Positions 1 to 6,901 of a stretch of DNA of 9,968 bases are shown piece by piece. This DNA comes from Gemmatimonadota bacterium. GTDB taxonomy: Bacteria > Gemmatimonadota > Gemmatimonadetes > Gemmatimonadales > GWC2-71-9. The first letter of the stretch is position 1. Every line of letters starts with the position of its first letter. The notes under the pieces were generated by a model, which was given only the letters and a program-made list of their open reading frames with translations, did not search any database and was not told the DNA's origin. Position numbers and translations under genes: made by a program. The stretch covers positions 6,331-16,298 of the forward strand of contig QHTW01000097.1 of assembly GCA_003220955.1 (NCBI GenBank), read 5' to 3'.

Positions 1-324
1 CGCGTCGATGCTCTTTCCTTCTTTGTCCAGCATCACGCGGAAGTCCTTGAACCGCTTAGCTAGGGGGAACGCCTGGAACGACTGCGCACCTTGGCGATCG
101 TCGACATCGCACAGCGCGTAGATGTTCTCGGTCTTCCCCACGCCGCGCACGTCGTTGGCGCCCATCCCGCCCACGCCGATGCACGCAATGTTCAGCTTGT
201 CGCTCGGCGCGAGGCGATTGCGCCCGCGCGCGCCCAGGACGTGAGGCGCGACGATCGTGAACGACAGTCCAGCCGTGGTGACCTCGCCGACAAATTCCCG
301 GCGCGAGATTCTCTTCTTGCTCAT
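1..324 (-). CDS. Gfo/Idh/MocA family oxidoreductase, Tat-exported (N-terminal part only)
   Basis: This is the first 108 codons of a gene that continues past the left edge. The protein starts MSKKRISRREFVGEV, a twin-arginine motif (S-R-R-E-F, residues 7-11) followed by a hydrophobic stretch, so Tat export is likely. After about residue 42 comes a Rossmann beta strand and a glycine-rich dinucleotide-binding turn (LNIACIGVGGMGANDV), then an acidic strand end (ALCDVDD) that usually contacts the NAD(P) ribose. This layout is typical of secreted Gfo/Idh/MocA oxidoreductases, which act on sugars or sugar derivatives. The substrate cannot be told because the C-terminal domain lies outside. The ATG (324-322) overlaps the TGA of the DUF1080 gene as ATGA, which suggests coupled translation. 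These two families often sit side by side, consistent with joint work on a saccharide. The family call is fairly sure; the function is not. Confidence 0.88.
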   Translation of the reverse strand, partial: MSKKRISRREFVGEVTTAGLSFTIVAPHVLGARGRNRLAPSDKLNIACIGVGGMGANDVRGVGKTENIYALCDVDDRQGAQSFQAFPLAKRFKDFRVMLDKEGKSIDA

Positions 325-1049
325 GGCAACACTCGAATCTTGATGTTGCGGAAGGCGACCACGTTGCCGTGATCCTGCAGCCCGATGTGACCCCGGACGT
401 TTTTGCCGAAATGCGGATGCGGGGCGAATTTGCTCGCGGCCACCTTGGAGCTCCAATCGGCGCTGCCGAACGCGAACTCGACGACTTTCACGCCGTTGAG
501 CCACTGCTCCACGTGATTCCCGTTCGCGACGATGCGTACCGCGTTCCATTGATTGGCGGGCTTCACAACGCCAGCCGGCGCGGGATAGAGGTCGTAGGCT
601 GCGCCCGCGGCGGTCAGCCGATTCTTCCCGTCCGGGTGACAGGCGTCGTCGAGCACCTGATCCTCGGGTGCGTTCCAGTAGATCGCGTCCGAGTCCTCGC
701 TCGCGCGATAGAAGATGCCGCTATTGCCGCACTGCTCGATCTTCCACTCGAGCGACAGCTCGAAATTGCCGAACTGATCGTTGGTGATGATGTCGCCGCC
801 TGCACCCACGCGCGTGAGCGCGCCGTCCTGCACCTTCCATCCGTCGGAGAGCGTGGCCTTGCCGTAGCTCCGCCAGCCTGTGGTGGTCGTCCCATCGAAC
901 AGCAGCCTCCATCCGGCGGCCTTCTCCGCATCGCTCAGGGTATTCTGGGCGGTGGAGGTGGGCGGTGGGTGCGGAGGTTGTGATTGGGACTGCGCCCTGC
1001 AAATGCCGGTGAGCACGCATACGGCTGCGACGGTGAGTCGAGTGTTCAT
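321..1049 (-). CDS. Secreted DUF1080 (3-keto-disaccharide hydrolase-like) protein
   Basis: This 242-residue protein begins with an apparent Sec signal peptide (MNTRLTVAAVCVLTGICRAQ), then a Gln/Pro-rich linker to about residue 35. The remainder is one DUF1080 (PF06439) concanavalin-like beta-sandwich domain. It opens with GWRLLFDG and W59 (TGWRSYG) and carries the core signature CGNSGIFYRASE near residue 110. It ends with GHIGLQDHGNVVAFRNIKIR, the usual last strands. Family members are described as 3-keto-glycoside hydrolases or carbohydrate-binding proteins acting in the periplasm or at the cell surface. A Cys lies near the signal cleavage site, but the lipobox is poor, so a lipoprotein is unlikely. 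An AGGA ribosome binding site lies 8 nt before the ATG. The gene overlaps argR upstream and the Gfo/Idh gene downstream by 4 nt each. A 3-keto-sugar route shared with the oxidoreductase is inference. Confidence 0.9.
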   Translation of the reverse strand: MNTRLTVAAVCVLTGICRAQSQSQPPHPPPTSTAQNTLSDAEKAAGWRLLFDGTTTTGWRSYGKATLSDGWKVQDGALTRVGAGGDIITNDQFGNFELSLEWKIEQCGNSGIFYRASEDSDAIYWNAPEDQVLDDACHPDGKNRLTAAGAAYDLYPAPAGVVKPANQWNAVRIVANGNHVEQWLNGVKVVEFAFGSADWSSKVAASKFAPHPHFGKNVRGHIGLQDHGNVVAFRNIKIRVLP

Positions 1050-1507
1050 GCGGGGAGTCCTGCGAGCTCCTGCAGCCGCGTCTGGACGGCGCGGCGGCTT
1101 CGCTCGCTGCGAGTGATGACCAGAATGGCATCGTCACCGGCGATGGTGCCGATGATTTCATTCCACCCCGCGCCGTCCAGCGCGAGGGCGAGCGCCTGCG
1201 CCCCGCCGGTCGTCGTCTTCAACACGAGCAGGGGTCCGACGCCTTCCGCCGAGGCGAGCATGGTGGGGAGCAGCTGCTCGAGATGCGGGCGAACGCCCGC
1301 TCCCGCGCCCTCGGGCGCCGCCGCGTAGTGCGAGCCACCGTCGGTGGCGGCGACCTTCGCCAATCCCAGCTCGCGAATGTCGCGCGACAGCGTCGCCTGC
1401 GTCACGTTGAACCCTTCCGCCTTGAGACGCTCCCGCAGCTGTTCCTGGCTGCCGACGGTCTCCCCACGGACGATGCGCAGGATGGCCGCGTGACGCTGCG
1501 TTTTCAT
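1046..1507 (-). CDS. argR: Arginine repressor ArgR
   Basis: This 153-residue protein matches the usual ArgR length. The N-terminal winged helix (about residues 5-60) contains GSQEQLRERLKAEGFNVTQA followed by TLSRDIRELGLAKV, the recognition-helix region of the ArgR/AhrC family. The C-terminal oligomerisation and arginine-binding domain (about 75-150) contains GTIAGDDAILVITRS, where the GTIAGDD segment forms the arginine pocket at the hexamer interface. ArgR normally represses arginine biosynthesis and can activate catabolism when arginine is bound. The frame stays open far upstream of this ATG (to 1843), but homology starts at MKTQRHAAILRIV, so the ATG at 1507-1505 is preferred. No Shine-Dalgarno is visible, but the ATG overlaps the upstream amidohydrolase stop as ATGA, so translation is probably coupled. 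No arg biosynthetic gene is in view, which is unusual for argR. Confidence 0.93.
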   Translation of the reverse strand: MKTQRHAAILRIVRGETVGSQEQLRERLKAEGFNVTQATLSRDIRELGLAKVAATDGGSHYAAAPEGAGAGVRPHLEQLLPTMLASAEGVGPLLVLKTTTGGAQALALALDGAGWNEIIGTIAGDDAILVITRSERSRRAVQTRLQELAGLPA

Positions 1508-2721
1508 GTGGCGGAAATCTGATGCACGATTCGACCGCTGACTACTGTGAGTTGGACGGTGGGACGGTTGGACGGTTGGACGGTCTGAACGAGCAGATCC
1601 GCGGCCTTCCCCACTTCGAGCGAACCGATCTCCGCTTCCCAGCCAAGGGCGCGTGCCCCTTCTATTGTAAGCGCACGCAGCGCGCCCGCAGCTGCCAACC
1701 CCGCGGCTTCCGCTTCGGCCCACAAATCGAGATCGCCGACGCTCACCACAGAATCGGTGCCGATGCCGAGCGGCACGCCGGCTTTGCGGAACAGCTCGAG
1801 CGGCATGCGGCCATGGCGATGCGCGCTGTTGGATCGCGGACAATGGGCGACTGTAGCGCCGGCCTCGCGCAACAGCTCCACATCCGCCGGACTCACCTGG
1901 ACGCAGTGAATGCAGAGAGCGCCCCGTTGCAGCACGCCAAGCCCCGCGAGATACGCGACCGGCGAGGCGTGCCGGGGCTCGATCGAAATCCCTCGCCCGC
2001 GCAAGGCGTCCGCAAACGGACCGGCGCCGTCGCGAACGAACTCGGTCTCCTCTTTAGACTCGCCGAGGTGCACAGCGACCGGTAGCCGCTCGCGCCGAGC
2101 GTATGCCGCAACCGCCTCGTAGAGGGACGCGCTGACCGTGTAGGGCGCGTGCGGCGAGACGCCCAGGACCAGTTGCGAAGTGGCAAGACCGCGAAGTTGC
2201 AAGACCGCTTCCTCGAGTTCCAGCATACTGGCGGCGCATTGCGCCCGGTCCGGGCCGAAGACCTCCTGGTACACGATCCCTCGACCGCCGAGATCGCGGA
2301 GCGCGCGCATCACCGCGCCGGTGCTTCCGGTCTCCGCAATGCACGTGATCCCCCGGGCCCAGCAATCGCGTACGCCCGCGACTGCTGCTTCGTAGAACGC
2401 CTCCGGGCTCGTGCGCTCTTTCAACTCGCGGATGCGCCGGATCCACTTGAGGAATTCCGGTTCCCGGTGCTGCGCGCCACCACCCAAATGCGTCAGCTCG
2501 AGGTGGGTGTGACAGTTGACGAGACCAGGGAGGAGCTCAGCATCTGGGAAGTGGAGCGACTGCGCGCGCAGCGGCCGGGGTACTTGGACGTTTGGTCCCA
2601 CCGCGGCGATCCTGCCGGTCGCATCAACAAGAACGGCGCCGTCCTCGAAGGAAGGCGCCGTGACCGGGTGCACTCGACCAGCGCGAATTCGGAGCAAGGC
2701 CTTAGGGCGTGACTCCGACAC
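1504..2721 (-). CDS. COG0402 (ATZ/TRZ-type) metal-dependent amidohydrolase/deaminase
   Basis: This protein of about 405 residues has the ATZ/TRZ amidohydrolase layout: an N-terminal beta-sandwich strand (RIRAGRVHPV), PGLVNCHTHLELTHLGGG (metal His71 and His73), SPHAPYTVS (His191), AVHLGESKEETEF (His218), CIHCVQVS (His272), and GIGTDSVVSVGDLDLW (metal Asp323). It closes with the returning sandwich strands (VGKAADLLV, VVSGRIVH). Such enzymes deaminate purine-like or amino-heterocyclic substrates. The FLKWIRRIRELKER segment and ES-EE-EF pattern recall aminodeoxyfutalosine deaminases of the alternative menaquinone pathway, but that is only suggestive. The GTG at 2721 is the chosen start; it overlaps the PBP1A stop by 20 nt. 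TTG 2697 and GTG 2673 are alternatives, and none has a good ribosome binding site. Two short tandem repeats lie in the gene (2175-2206 and 1551-1590). Its stop overlaps argR as ATGA. Confidence 0.88.
   Translation of the reverse strand: MSESRPKALLRIRAGRVHPVTAPSFEDGAVLVDATGRIAAVGPNVQVPRPLRAQSLHFPDAELLPGLVNCHTHLELTHLGGGAQHREPEFLKWIRRIRELKERTSPEAFYEAAVAGVRDCWARGITCIAETGSTGAVMRALRDLGGRGIVYQEVFGPDRAQCAASMLELEEAVLQLRGLATSQLVLGVSPHAPYTVSASLYEAVAAYARRERLPVAVHLGESKEETEFVRDGAGPFADALRGRGISIEPRHASPVAYLAGLGVLQRGALCIHCVQVSPADVELLREAGATVAHCPRSNSAHRHGRMPLELFRKAGVPLGIGTDSVVSVGDLDLWAEAEAAGLAAAGALRALTIEGARALGWEAEIGSLEVGKAADLLVQTVQPSNRPTVQLTVVSGRIVHQISAT
1551..1590. repeat. 8-bp tandem repeat inside the amidohydrolase 3' end
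   Basis: Plus-strand units are GTTGGACG, GTGGGACG, GTTGGACG, GTTGGACG and a decayed fifth unit GTCTGAAC. Three are identical and one differs at a single base. The period of 8 is not a multiple of three, so on the minus strand the array encodes QTVQPSNRPTVQ, a non-homologous linker between the last two beta-sandwich strands of the amidohydrolase. A change of one unit would shift the reading frame. Confidence 0.9.
2175..2206. repeat. 16-bp tandem duplication inside the amidohydrolase gene
   Basis: GCGAAGTGGCAAGACC (2175-2190) is followed directly by GCGAAGTTGCAAGACC (2191-2206), with one mismatch. On the minus strand it encodes LQLRGLATSQ, just before the SPHAPYT active-site loop. The unit is not a multiple of three, yet the frame is intact, so the duplication or its flanks must have been balanced by other changes if it is recent. 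Confidence 0.85.
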
Positions 2722-4909
2722 CGAAGGGTGAGTGGACCTGGCACACCTGCGAAGGCTCGGTCCCGGGATAGAACCATTCCCAGCGCCGCACTTCGAGCGG
2801 GCAGAACGGCGTCGCCAGGAAACCGTTGGACCAGTCGACCTCGCGCGTGACGAGCGCATCCGGTCGCCCCCAGTCGCCGGGGGACGGGCGGCGCTCGTAC
2901 ACGTCGCGCATGAACTTCGTCCACGCCGGCGCGACGATGCGGCCGCCGCCGGCGTTGTTCATGATCCGCCGCTGGAGATCGTAGCCGACCCAGATACCCG
3001 TGACGATTTCAGGCGTGAAGCCCACGAACCAGGCGTCGGTGTAATCGTCCGTCGTCCCGGTCTTGCCGGCCATCGGGATGCGCAGCCCGCCGACTGCGCC
3101 CGCCGCCGTGCCGCAGCGATGCGGACCGGTGCCCGGCTGGCAGCGCATGACGTCGCGCATCATGTCGAGCATGAGCCAGTTGTGTTCGGGATCGAGGACC
3201 TGCTCGCGCTTGACCGTGGACTGGTAGAGGATGTTGCCTTGCTTGTCCTCGATCCGCTGGATCCCGATCGGATCGACGCGCGTCCCGTTATTGGCGAAGG
3301 CGGTGTAGGCCGCGATCAATTCCATCGGGATCGCCTCGCGCGCCCCGATGTGAATCGACGGATAGGGCGGCAGCGGGGTCGTAATGCCGTAGCGCCGCGC
3401 TTCGCCGATCACCGTCTGCTCGCCCAGCGACATCCCCAGCTTGATGGTGGACAGGTTGCGCGACAGGAAGAGCGATTGCCGCATCGGGACCTTGCCGAGC
3501 GTCGTGTCGTCGTAGTCCTTGGGCTGCCACAGTGAGCTGTCGAGCTGAATCACCGGCGGATTGAGCGGAGTGTCGTCGAGCATCTCCGTGACGGGGTGCC
3601 CGGCGCGCACGGCGGCCGAGTACACGAACGGCTTGAACGTCGACCCCGGCGGCCGCCGGGACTGGGTGACGTGATTCCACTTCGAGTCGACGAAGTCGCG
3701 GCCGCCCACCATCGCGAGGATGTTGCCGGTCCTGGCGTCGAGCGCGAGCAGCGCGCCCTGCAGATACTGCGCGTAGGGGTTCTGCTCGTCGGGCGTCGCG
3801 CGGCCCTGCTCGATGTATTCGCGGTACGGCGTCCCCTCGAACTTCCCGTTGGAATAGATCCCGGACTCGATCTCGTCGAGCTGCGACTCGAGCGCCTGCT
3901 CGGCCGCTTCCTGCATGTCGAGGTCGAGCGTCGTGTAGATCCGCAGACCTTTGTCGTACAGATCGCGCCCGAAGCGCGGCTCCAGGAACGACGTCCGCAG
4001 CCATTCGACGAAGTAGGGGGCGACGTCGCCGTAGCTCGTCCGGCGGGTGGTCAGGACCAGCGGATACGCTTTCCAGTATTCCGCATCCTCCTCGCTGATG
4101 AATCCCTGGTCGTGCATCAGCGACAGGACGGCGTTGCGACGGCGGACGGCGCGATCGGGATGGGTGCGCGGGTTGTACGTGCCGGGGGCCTTGGGCAGTG
4201 CGGCCAGGGTCGCCGCCTCCGCGACGTTCAAATCGCGCGCCGACTTTCCGAAGAACACCTGCGAGGCCGCTTCGACGCCCGCGACGTTGGGGCCGAGGCT
4301 GATCTGATTGAGGTAGAGCTCGAGAATCGTGTCCTTGGGAAAATTGCGCTCCAGCTCCACCGCCACGCGCGCTTCACGCAGCTTGCGCGTGAGCCGCTTC
4401 TCGCGCCCCAGGTGCTCGGGGAACACGTTGCGCGCGAGCTGCATCGTGATGGTGGAGAACCCCTGCGCCCAGGAGAGGGACATCACGTCCGCTTTGATCG
4501 CCCCCAGAATGCGCCAATAGTCGATCCCGTGGTGCGCGTAGAAACGCTTGTCCTCCACGGCGATGAACGCCTGGCGCACGTACACGGGGATCTGTTCGAG
4601 CGGCAGCACGGTGCGGCGCTCGATGCCCAGCTCCGTGATCAGCCGGCCATCGGCAGCGTACACCTTGGAAGTCTGCAGCTGGACATTGTGCCCCGTGTGG
4701 GGATCGATCCGCGTGATGCTGGGGCAGCGCTCGGCCGCGCACACACGCGTCCACGAGCCGTAGGCCAGGCCACTGGCGTAGAGCAGCGCCAGCACGGTCC
4801 CGATGATGACGCGCCGCCGCTGGACGGGATCGTACCACCAGCGAACCAAAAGCGGGCGGCGTGATACGGCGGCGGCGTAGGGCGGCGAAGGGGGCGTTGT
4901 TGAGGCCAT
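2702..4909 (-). CDS. Class A penicillin-binding protein (PBP1A type), bifunctional transglycosylase/transpeptidase
   Basis: This protein of about 735 residues polymerises and crosslinks peptidoglycan. A short cytoplasmic tail and one membrane anchor (about residues 34-52, VIIGTVLALLYASGLAYGS) precede the glycosyltransferase 51 domain, which has the catalytic glutamate (Glu119 in AVEDKRFYAHHGIDYWR), GFSTITMQLARNVFP and RKLREARVAVELE. The transpeptidase domain has the nucleophile motif STFK (Ser423, Lys426) in RPPGSTFKPF, the SxN motif SRN (483-485) and the KTG motif (616-618) in MAGKTGTTDDYTDAWFVGF. All catalytic residues are present. The ATG at 4909 is preferred; a GTG 6 nt upstream (4915) has an AGG at better spacing and is possible. 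The gene is divergent from tyrS across a very short gap. It heads a probable run of five minus-strand genes and overlaps the amidohydrolase start by about 20 nt. Several Cys lie in the periplasmic part (ERC, RCQ, HRCG, PFC, QVC). Confidence 0.96.
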   Translation of the reverse strand: MASTTPPSPPYAAAVSRRPLLVRWWYDPVQRRRVIIGTVLALLYASGLAYGSWTRVCAAERCPSITRIDPHTGHNVQLQTSKVYAADGRLITELGIERRTVLPLEQIPVYVRQAFIAVEDKRFYAHHGIDYWRILGAIKADVMSLSWAQGFSTITMQLARNVFPEHLGREKRLTRKLREARVAVELERNFPKDTILELYLNQISLGPNVAGVEAASQVFFGKSARDLNVAEAATLAALPKAPGTYNPRTHPDRAVRRRNAVLSLMHDQGFISEEDAEYWKAYPLVLTTRRTSYGDVAPYFVEWLRTSFLEPRFGRDLYDKGLRIYTTLDLDMQEAAEQALESQLDEIESGIYSNGKFEGTPYREYIEQGRATPDEQNPYAQYLQGALLALDARTGNILAMVGGRDFVDSKWNHVTQSRRPPGSTFKPFVYSAAVRAGHPVTEMLDDTPLNPPVIQLDSSLWQPKDYDDTTLGKVPMRQSLFLSRNLSTIKLGMSLGEQTVIGEARRYGITTPLPPYPSIHIGAREAIPMELIAAYTAFANNGTRVDPIGIQRIEDKQGNILYQSTVKREQVLDPEHNWLMLDMMRDVMRCQPGTGPHRCGTAAGAVGGLRIPMAGKTGTTDDYTDAWFVGFTPEIVTGIWVGYDLQRRIMNNAGGGRIVAPAWTKFMRDVYERRPSPGDWGRPDALVTREVDWSNGFLATPFCPLEVRRWEWFYPGTEPSQVCQVHSPFGVGVTP

Positions 4910-4928
4910 CTGCACTAAAACCTAGTAA
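4900..4928 (+). promoter_or_regulatory. Possible sigma-70-like promoter for tyrS
   Basis: TTGAGG (4900-4905) and TAGTAA (4923-4928) are 17 bp apart and lie just upstream of the tyrS ATG at 4947, in the only AT-richer patch nearby. They match the consensus at 4 of 6 and 3 of 6 positions. The -35 element falls inside the start of the divergent PBP1A gene. The predicted 5' leader would be only about 12 nt. This is a weak prediction by eye. Confidence 0.3.
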
Positions 4929-4946
4929 GGGCGTAGATTCGCCGCC

Positions 4947-6206
4947 ATGACCGACGTGCTCAAGGAGCTGGAATGGCGGGGGTTCGTGCAGCAGGCGACG
5001 CCCGGACTGGCCGCGCACTTCGCCAAGGGCCCGGTGACCGCGTACTGCGGCTTCGATCCCACCGCCCCGTCCCTGCAGCTCGGCAATCTAATGCCGTTGA
5101 TGTTGCTCGCCAATCTGCAACGCACGGGCCATCGACCCATCGTGTTGATGGGCGGCGGCACGGGTCTGATCGGCGATCCGTCCGGTAAATCGAGCGAGCG
5201 ACCGCTCCTCTCCAAGGAGCAGATCCGCGAAAACGTTCGTCGCCAGCGCGATCAATCGGCGCGGTTCCTGGATTTTGGCACGGGGCCAACCGCCGCGCTC
5301 CTGCTCGACAACGCCAAGTGGCTGGTAGAACAGCGGCTGATCGATTTTCTCCGCGACGTCGGGAAGCACTTCACGGTCAATGTCATGATGCAGAAGGAGT
5401 CGGTAAAGACGCGGATGGAGAGTGGGCTGTCGTTCACGGAATTCAGCTACATGTTGCTCCAGGCCTACGACTTCTTGCACCTCTATCGCGAGCGCCAGTG
5501 CACGCTCCAGGTCGCCGGCAGCGATCAGTGGGGGAACATCACCGCCGGGGTGGAGCTGATCCGCCGCGTCGAGAATGCCGAGGTGCACGCGCTCGTCGCG
5601 CCTATGGTCACTCGGGCATCGGGTCAGAAATTCGGCAAGACCGAATCGGGCGCCGTCTATCTCGATCCGGAAATGACGTCGCCGTACAAGTTCTACCAGT
5701 TCTGGATCAACGTGGACGACCGTGACGTCGAGAATTACCTGAAGCTGTTCACGTTGAAGTCACGGCAGGAGATCGACGGGCTCATCGCCGAGCAGCAGCG
5801 CAATCCCGCGACGCGACCGGCGCAGCGTGCCCTCGCCGCTGACGTCACGACACGCGTGCACGGCGCCGAGGTGCTTTCCGGCGTTGAGGCGGCCTCCGCG
5901 ATTCTGTTCGGGGAGGAGCAGGCGGAAGTGCACCCCCAGGTGTTCGACATCCTGGCGGGCGAGATCCCCACGATTGTCGAAAACGGATCCGAGAATGCCG
6001 CGTTGGTCGATCTCGTCGTGCGAGCTGGTCTCGCGAAGTCCAAGAGCGAGGCACGGCGGAGCATCGAGCAGGGTGGGATCTATGTGAACCAGCGGCGCAT
6101 CGACGACGTCGGCCGAACCATCGCTTCCCACGACTGGATCGCCGGCCGCAATCTCCTGCTGCGCAAAGGCAAGAAGGAGTACGCGCTGCTGAGACGCGAG
6201 GGCTGA
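4947..6206 (+). CDS. tyrS: Tyrosyl-tRNA synthetase
   Basis: This 419-residue class I aminoacyl-tRNA synthetase activates tyrosine with ATP and charges tRNA-Tyr in the cytoplasm. The Rossmann catalytic domain starts with YCGFDPTAPSLQLGNL, then GGGTGLIGDPSGKSSER. The tyrosine pocket segments are FSYMLLQAYDFLHL and VAGSDQWGNI. The KMSKS-equivalent loop is KFGKTESGAVYLDP, the same form as in the E. coli enzyme. An S4 RNA-binding domain occupies the C-terminus (about 350-410, LVVRAGLAKSKSEARRSIEQ onward). The length is normal and the gene looks intact. The HIGH motif reads QLGN, so both histidines are replaced, which is unusual for TyrS. The ATG at 4947 is the natural start; the nearest AAGG (4927-4930) is 16 nt away, so translation initiation may rely on a short or atypical leader. 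The downstream membrane protein starts 20 bp after the stop and is probably cotranscribed. Confidence 0.97.
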   Translation: MTDVLKELEWRGFVQQATPGLAAHFAKGPVTAYCGFDPTAPSLQLGNLMPLMLLANLQRTGHRPIVLMGGGTGLIGDPSGKSSERPLLSKEQIRENVRRQRDQSARFLDFGTGPTAALLLDNAKWLVEQRLIDFLRDVGKHFTVNVMMQKESVKTRMESGLSFTEFSYMLLQAYDFLHLYRERQCTLQVAGSDQWGNITAGVELIRRVENAEVHALVAPMVTRASGQKFGKTESGAVYLDPEMTSPYKFYQFWINVDDRDVENYLKLFTLKSRQEIDGLIAEQQRNPATRPAQRALAADVTTRVHGAEVLSGVEAASAILFGEEQAEVHPQVFDILAGEIPTIVENGSENAALVDLVVRAGLAKSKSEARRSIEQGGIYVNQRRIDDVGRTIASHDWIAGRNLLLRKGKKEYALLRREG

Positions 6207-6211
6207 GCCTC

Positions 6212-6217
6212 GAGGAG
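6212..6217 (+). promoter_or_regulatory. Strong ribosome binding site deciding the GTG start at 6227
   Basis: GAGGAG lies 9 nt before the GTG at 6227-6229. This is the clearest Shine-Dalgarno in the window, and it supports a GTG start for the membrane protein immediately after the tyrS stop. Confidence 0.75.
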
Positions 6218-6226
6218 ATAGACGAA

Positions 6227-6901
6227 GTGTTCATCGGCCATTACGCGTTGGCTTTCGCGGCGAAGCGTGCCGCGCCGCGCACGAGCCTCGGCACGCTGTT
6301 CGTCGCACCGACGCTCGCGGATCTGCTGTGGCCCGTGTTCCTCCTGCTCGGCTTGGAGCGCGCGCACGTGGTTCCCGGATCCAATCCGTTCCTGACGCTC
6401 TGGCTCGACGACTACCCATACTCACACAGCCTGCTCGCGCTCGTCGTGTGGGGCGCGCTGTTCGGCTACACCTACAAAGCCAAAACGGGAGACAAGCGCG
6501 CGGCGCTCGTGATCGGGTTGCTCGTGGTGAGTCACTGGGTACTCGACTTCGTCACGCACCGGCCCGACATCCAACTCTATCCCGGCGGTGCGAAGCTCGG
6601 ACTCGAATTGTGGAGTTCGCCGGCTGCGACCGTGATCGTCGAAAGCGTCATGCTGATCGCCGGCGTCGCGATCTACGCGCGGGTCACGCGCGCGCGGGAC
6701 GGCATCGGCCGCTGGGGACTGTGGGGACTGGTCGTGCTGCTCGCCGGCTCGTACTACAGCACCTTGTTCACCCCTGCGCCGACCGACATGCGTGCAATGG
6801 CCATTTTTGGCATCATCTTCGAGTGGCTGTTCGTGCTGCTGGCGTGGTGGGTGGATCGGCATCGAGAGTCGATCACGTCTCACGTCGGCACGTTGGCATG
6901 A
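6227..6901 (+). CDS. Multi-pass membrane protein, YdjM/DUF457 'metal-dependent hydrolase' type
   Basis: This 224-residue protein is rich in hydrophobic segments, roughly 22-44, 66-84, 91-108, 132-151, 163-181 and 190-208, so four to six membrane spans. Conserved-looking His and Asp residues sit near the membrane faces: FIGHYALAF (His5), ADLLW (Asp32), DDYPYSHSLL (His67) and VVSHWVLDFVTHRPD (His103, Asp107, His111). This pattern is seen in the YdjM/DUF457 family, often labelled inner-membrane metal-dependent hydrolase. No activity is firmly established for this group as far as I know. The GTG start is fixed by a GAGGAG site and by homology-like sequence beginning at FIGHYA. The gene lies 20 bp after tyrS and converges on the aminotransferase gene. 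Its last codons form one arm of an inverted repeat. The family assignment comes from motif memory and is moderate; the membrane location is sure. Confidence 0.8.
   Translation: MFIGHYALAFAAKRAAPRTSLGTLFVAPTLADLLWPVFLLLGLERAHVVPGSNPFLTLWLDDYPYSHSLLALVVWGALFGYTYKAKTGDKRAALVIGLLVVSHWVLDFVTHRPDIQLYPGGAKLGLELWSSPAATVIVESVMLIAGVAIYARVTRARDGIGRWGLWGLVVLLAGSYYSTLFTPAPTDMRAMAIFGIIFEWLFVLLAWWVDRHRESITSHVGTLA

Noticed and set aside
369..983. Plus-strand open frame of 204 codons
   Set aside because: It is antisense to the DUF1080 gene, which has a signal peptide and a clear domain. No recognisable protein is encoded.
1046..1843. Extended ArgR of 265 residues with a long N-terminal region
   Set aside because: The extra residues are an alternative-frame reading of the amidohydrolase gene. 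ArgR homology begins at the ATG at 1507 and gives the usual length. The open frame is kept only as part of the repeat finding.
3596..4864. Long plus-strand open frame of 422 codons
   Set aside because: It lies antisense to the PBP1A gene, whose catalytic motifs are unmistakable. The translation is Arg/Val/Asp-rich with no recognisable domain, as expected of a shadow frame in GC-rich DNA.
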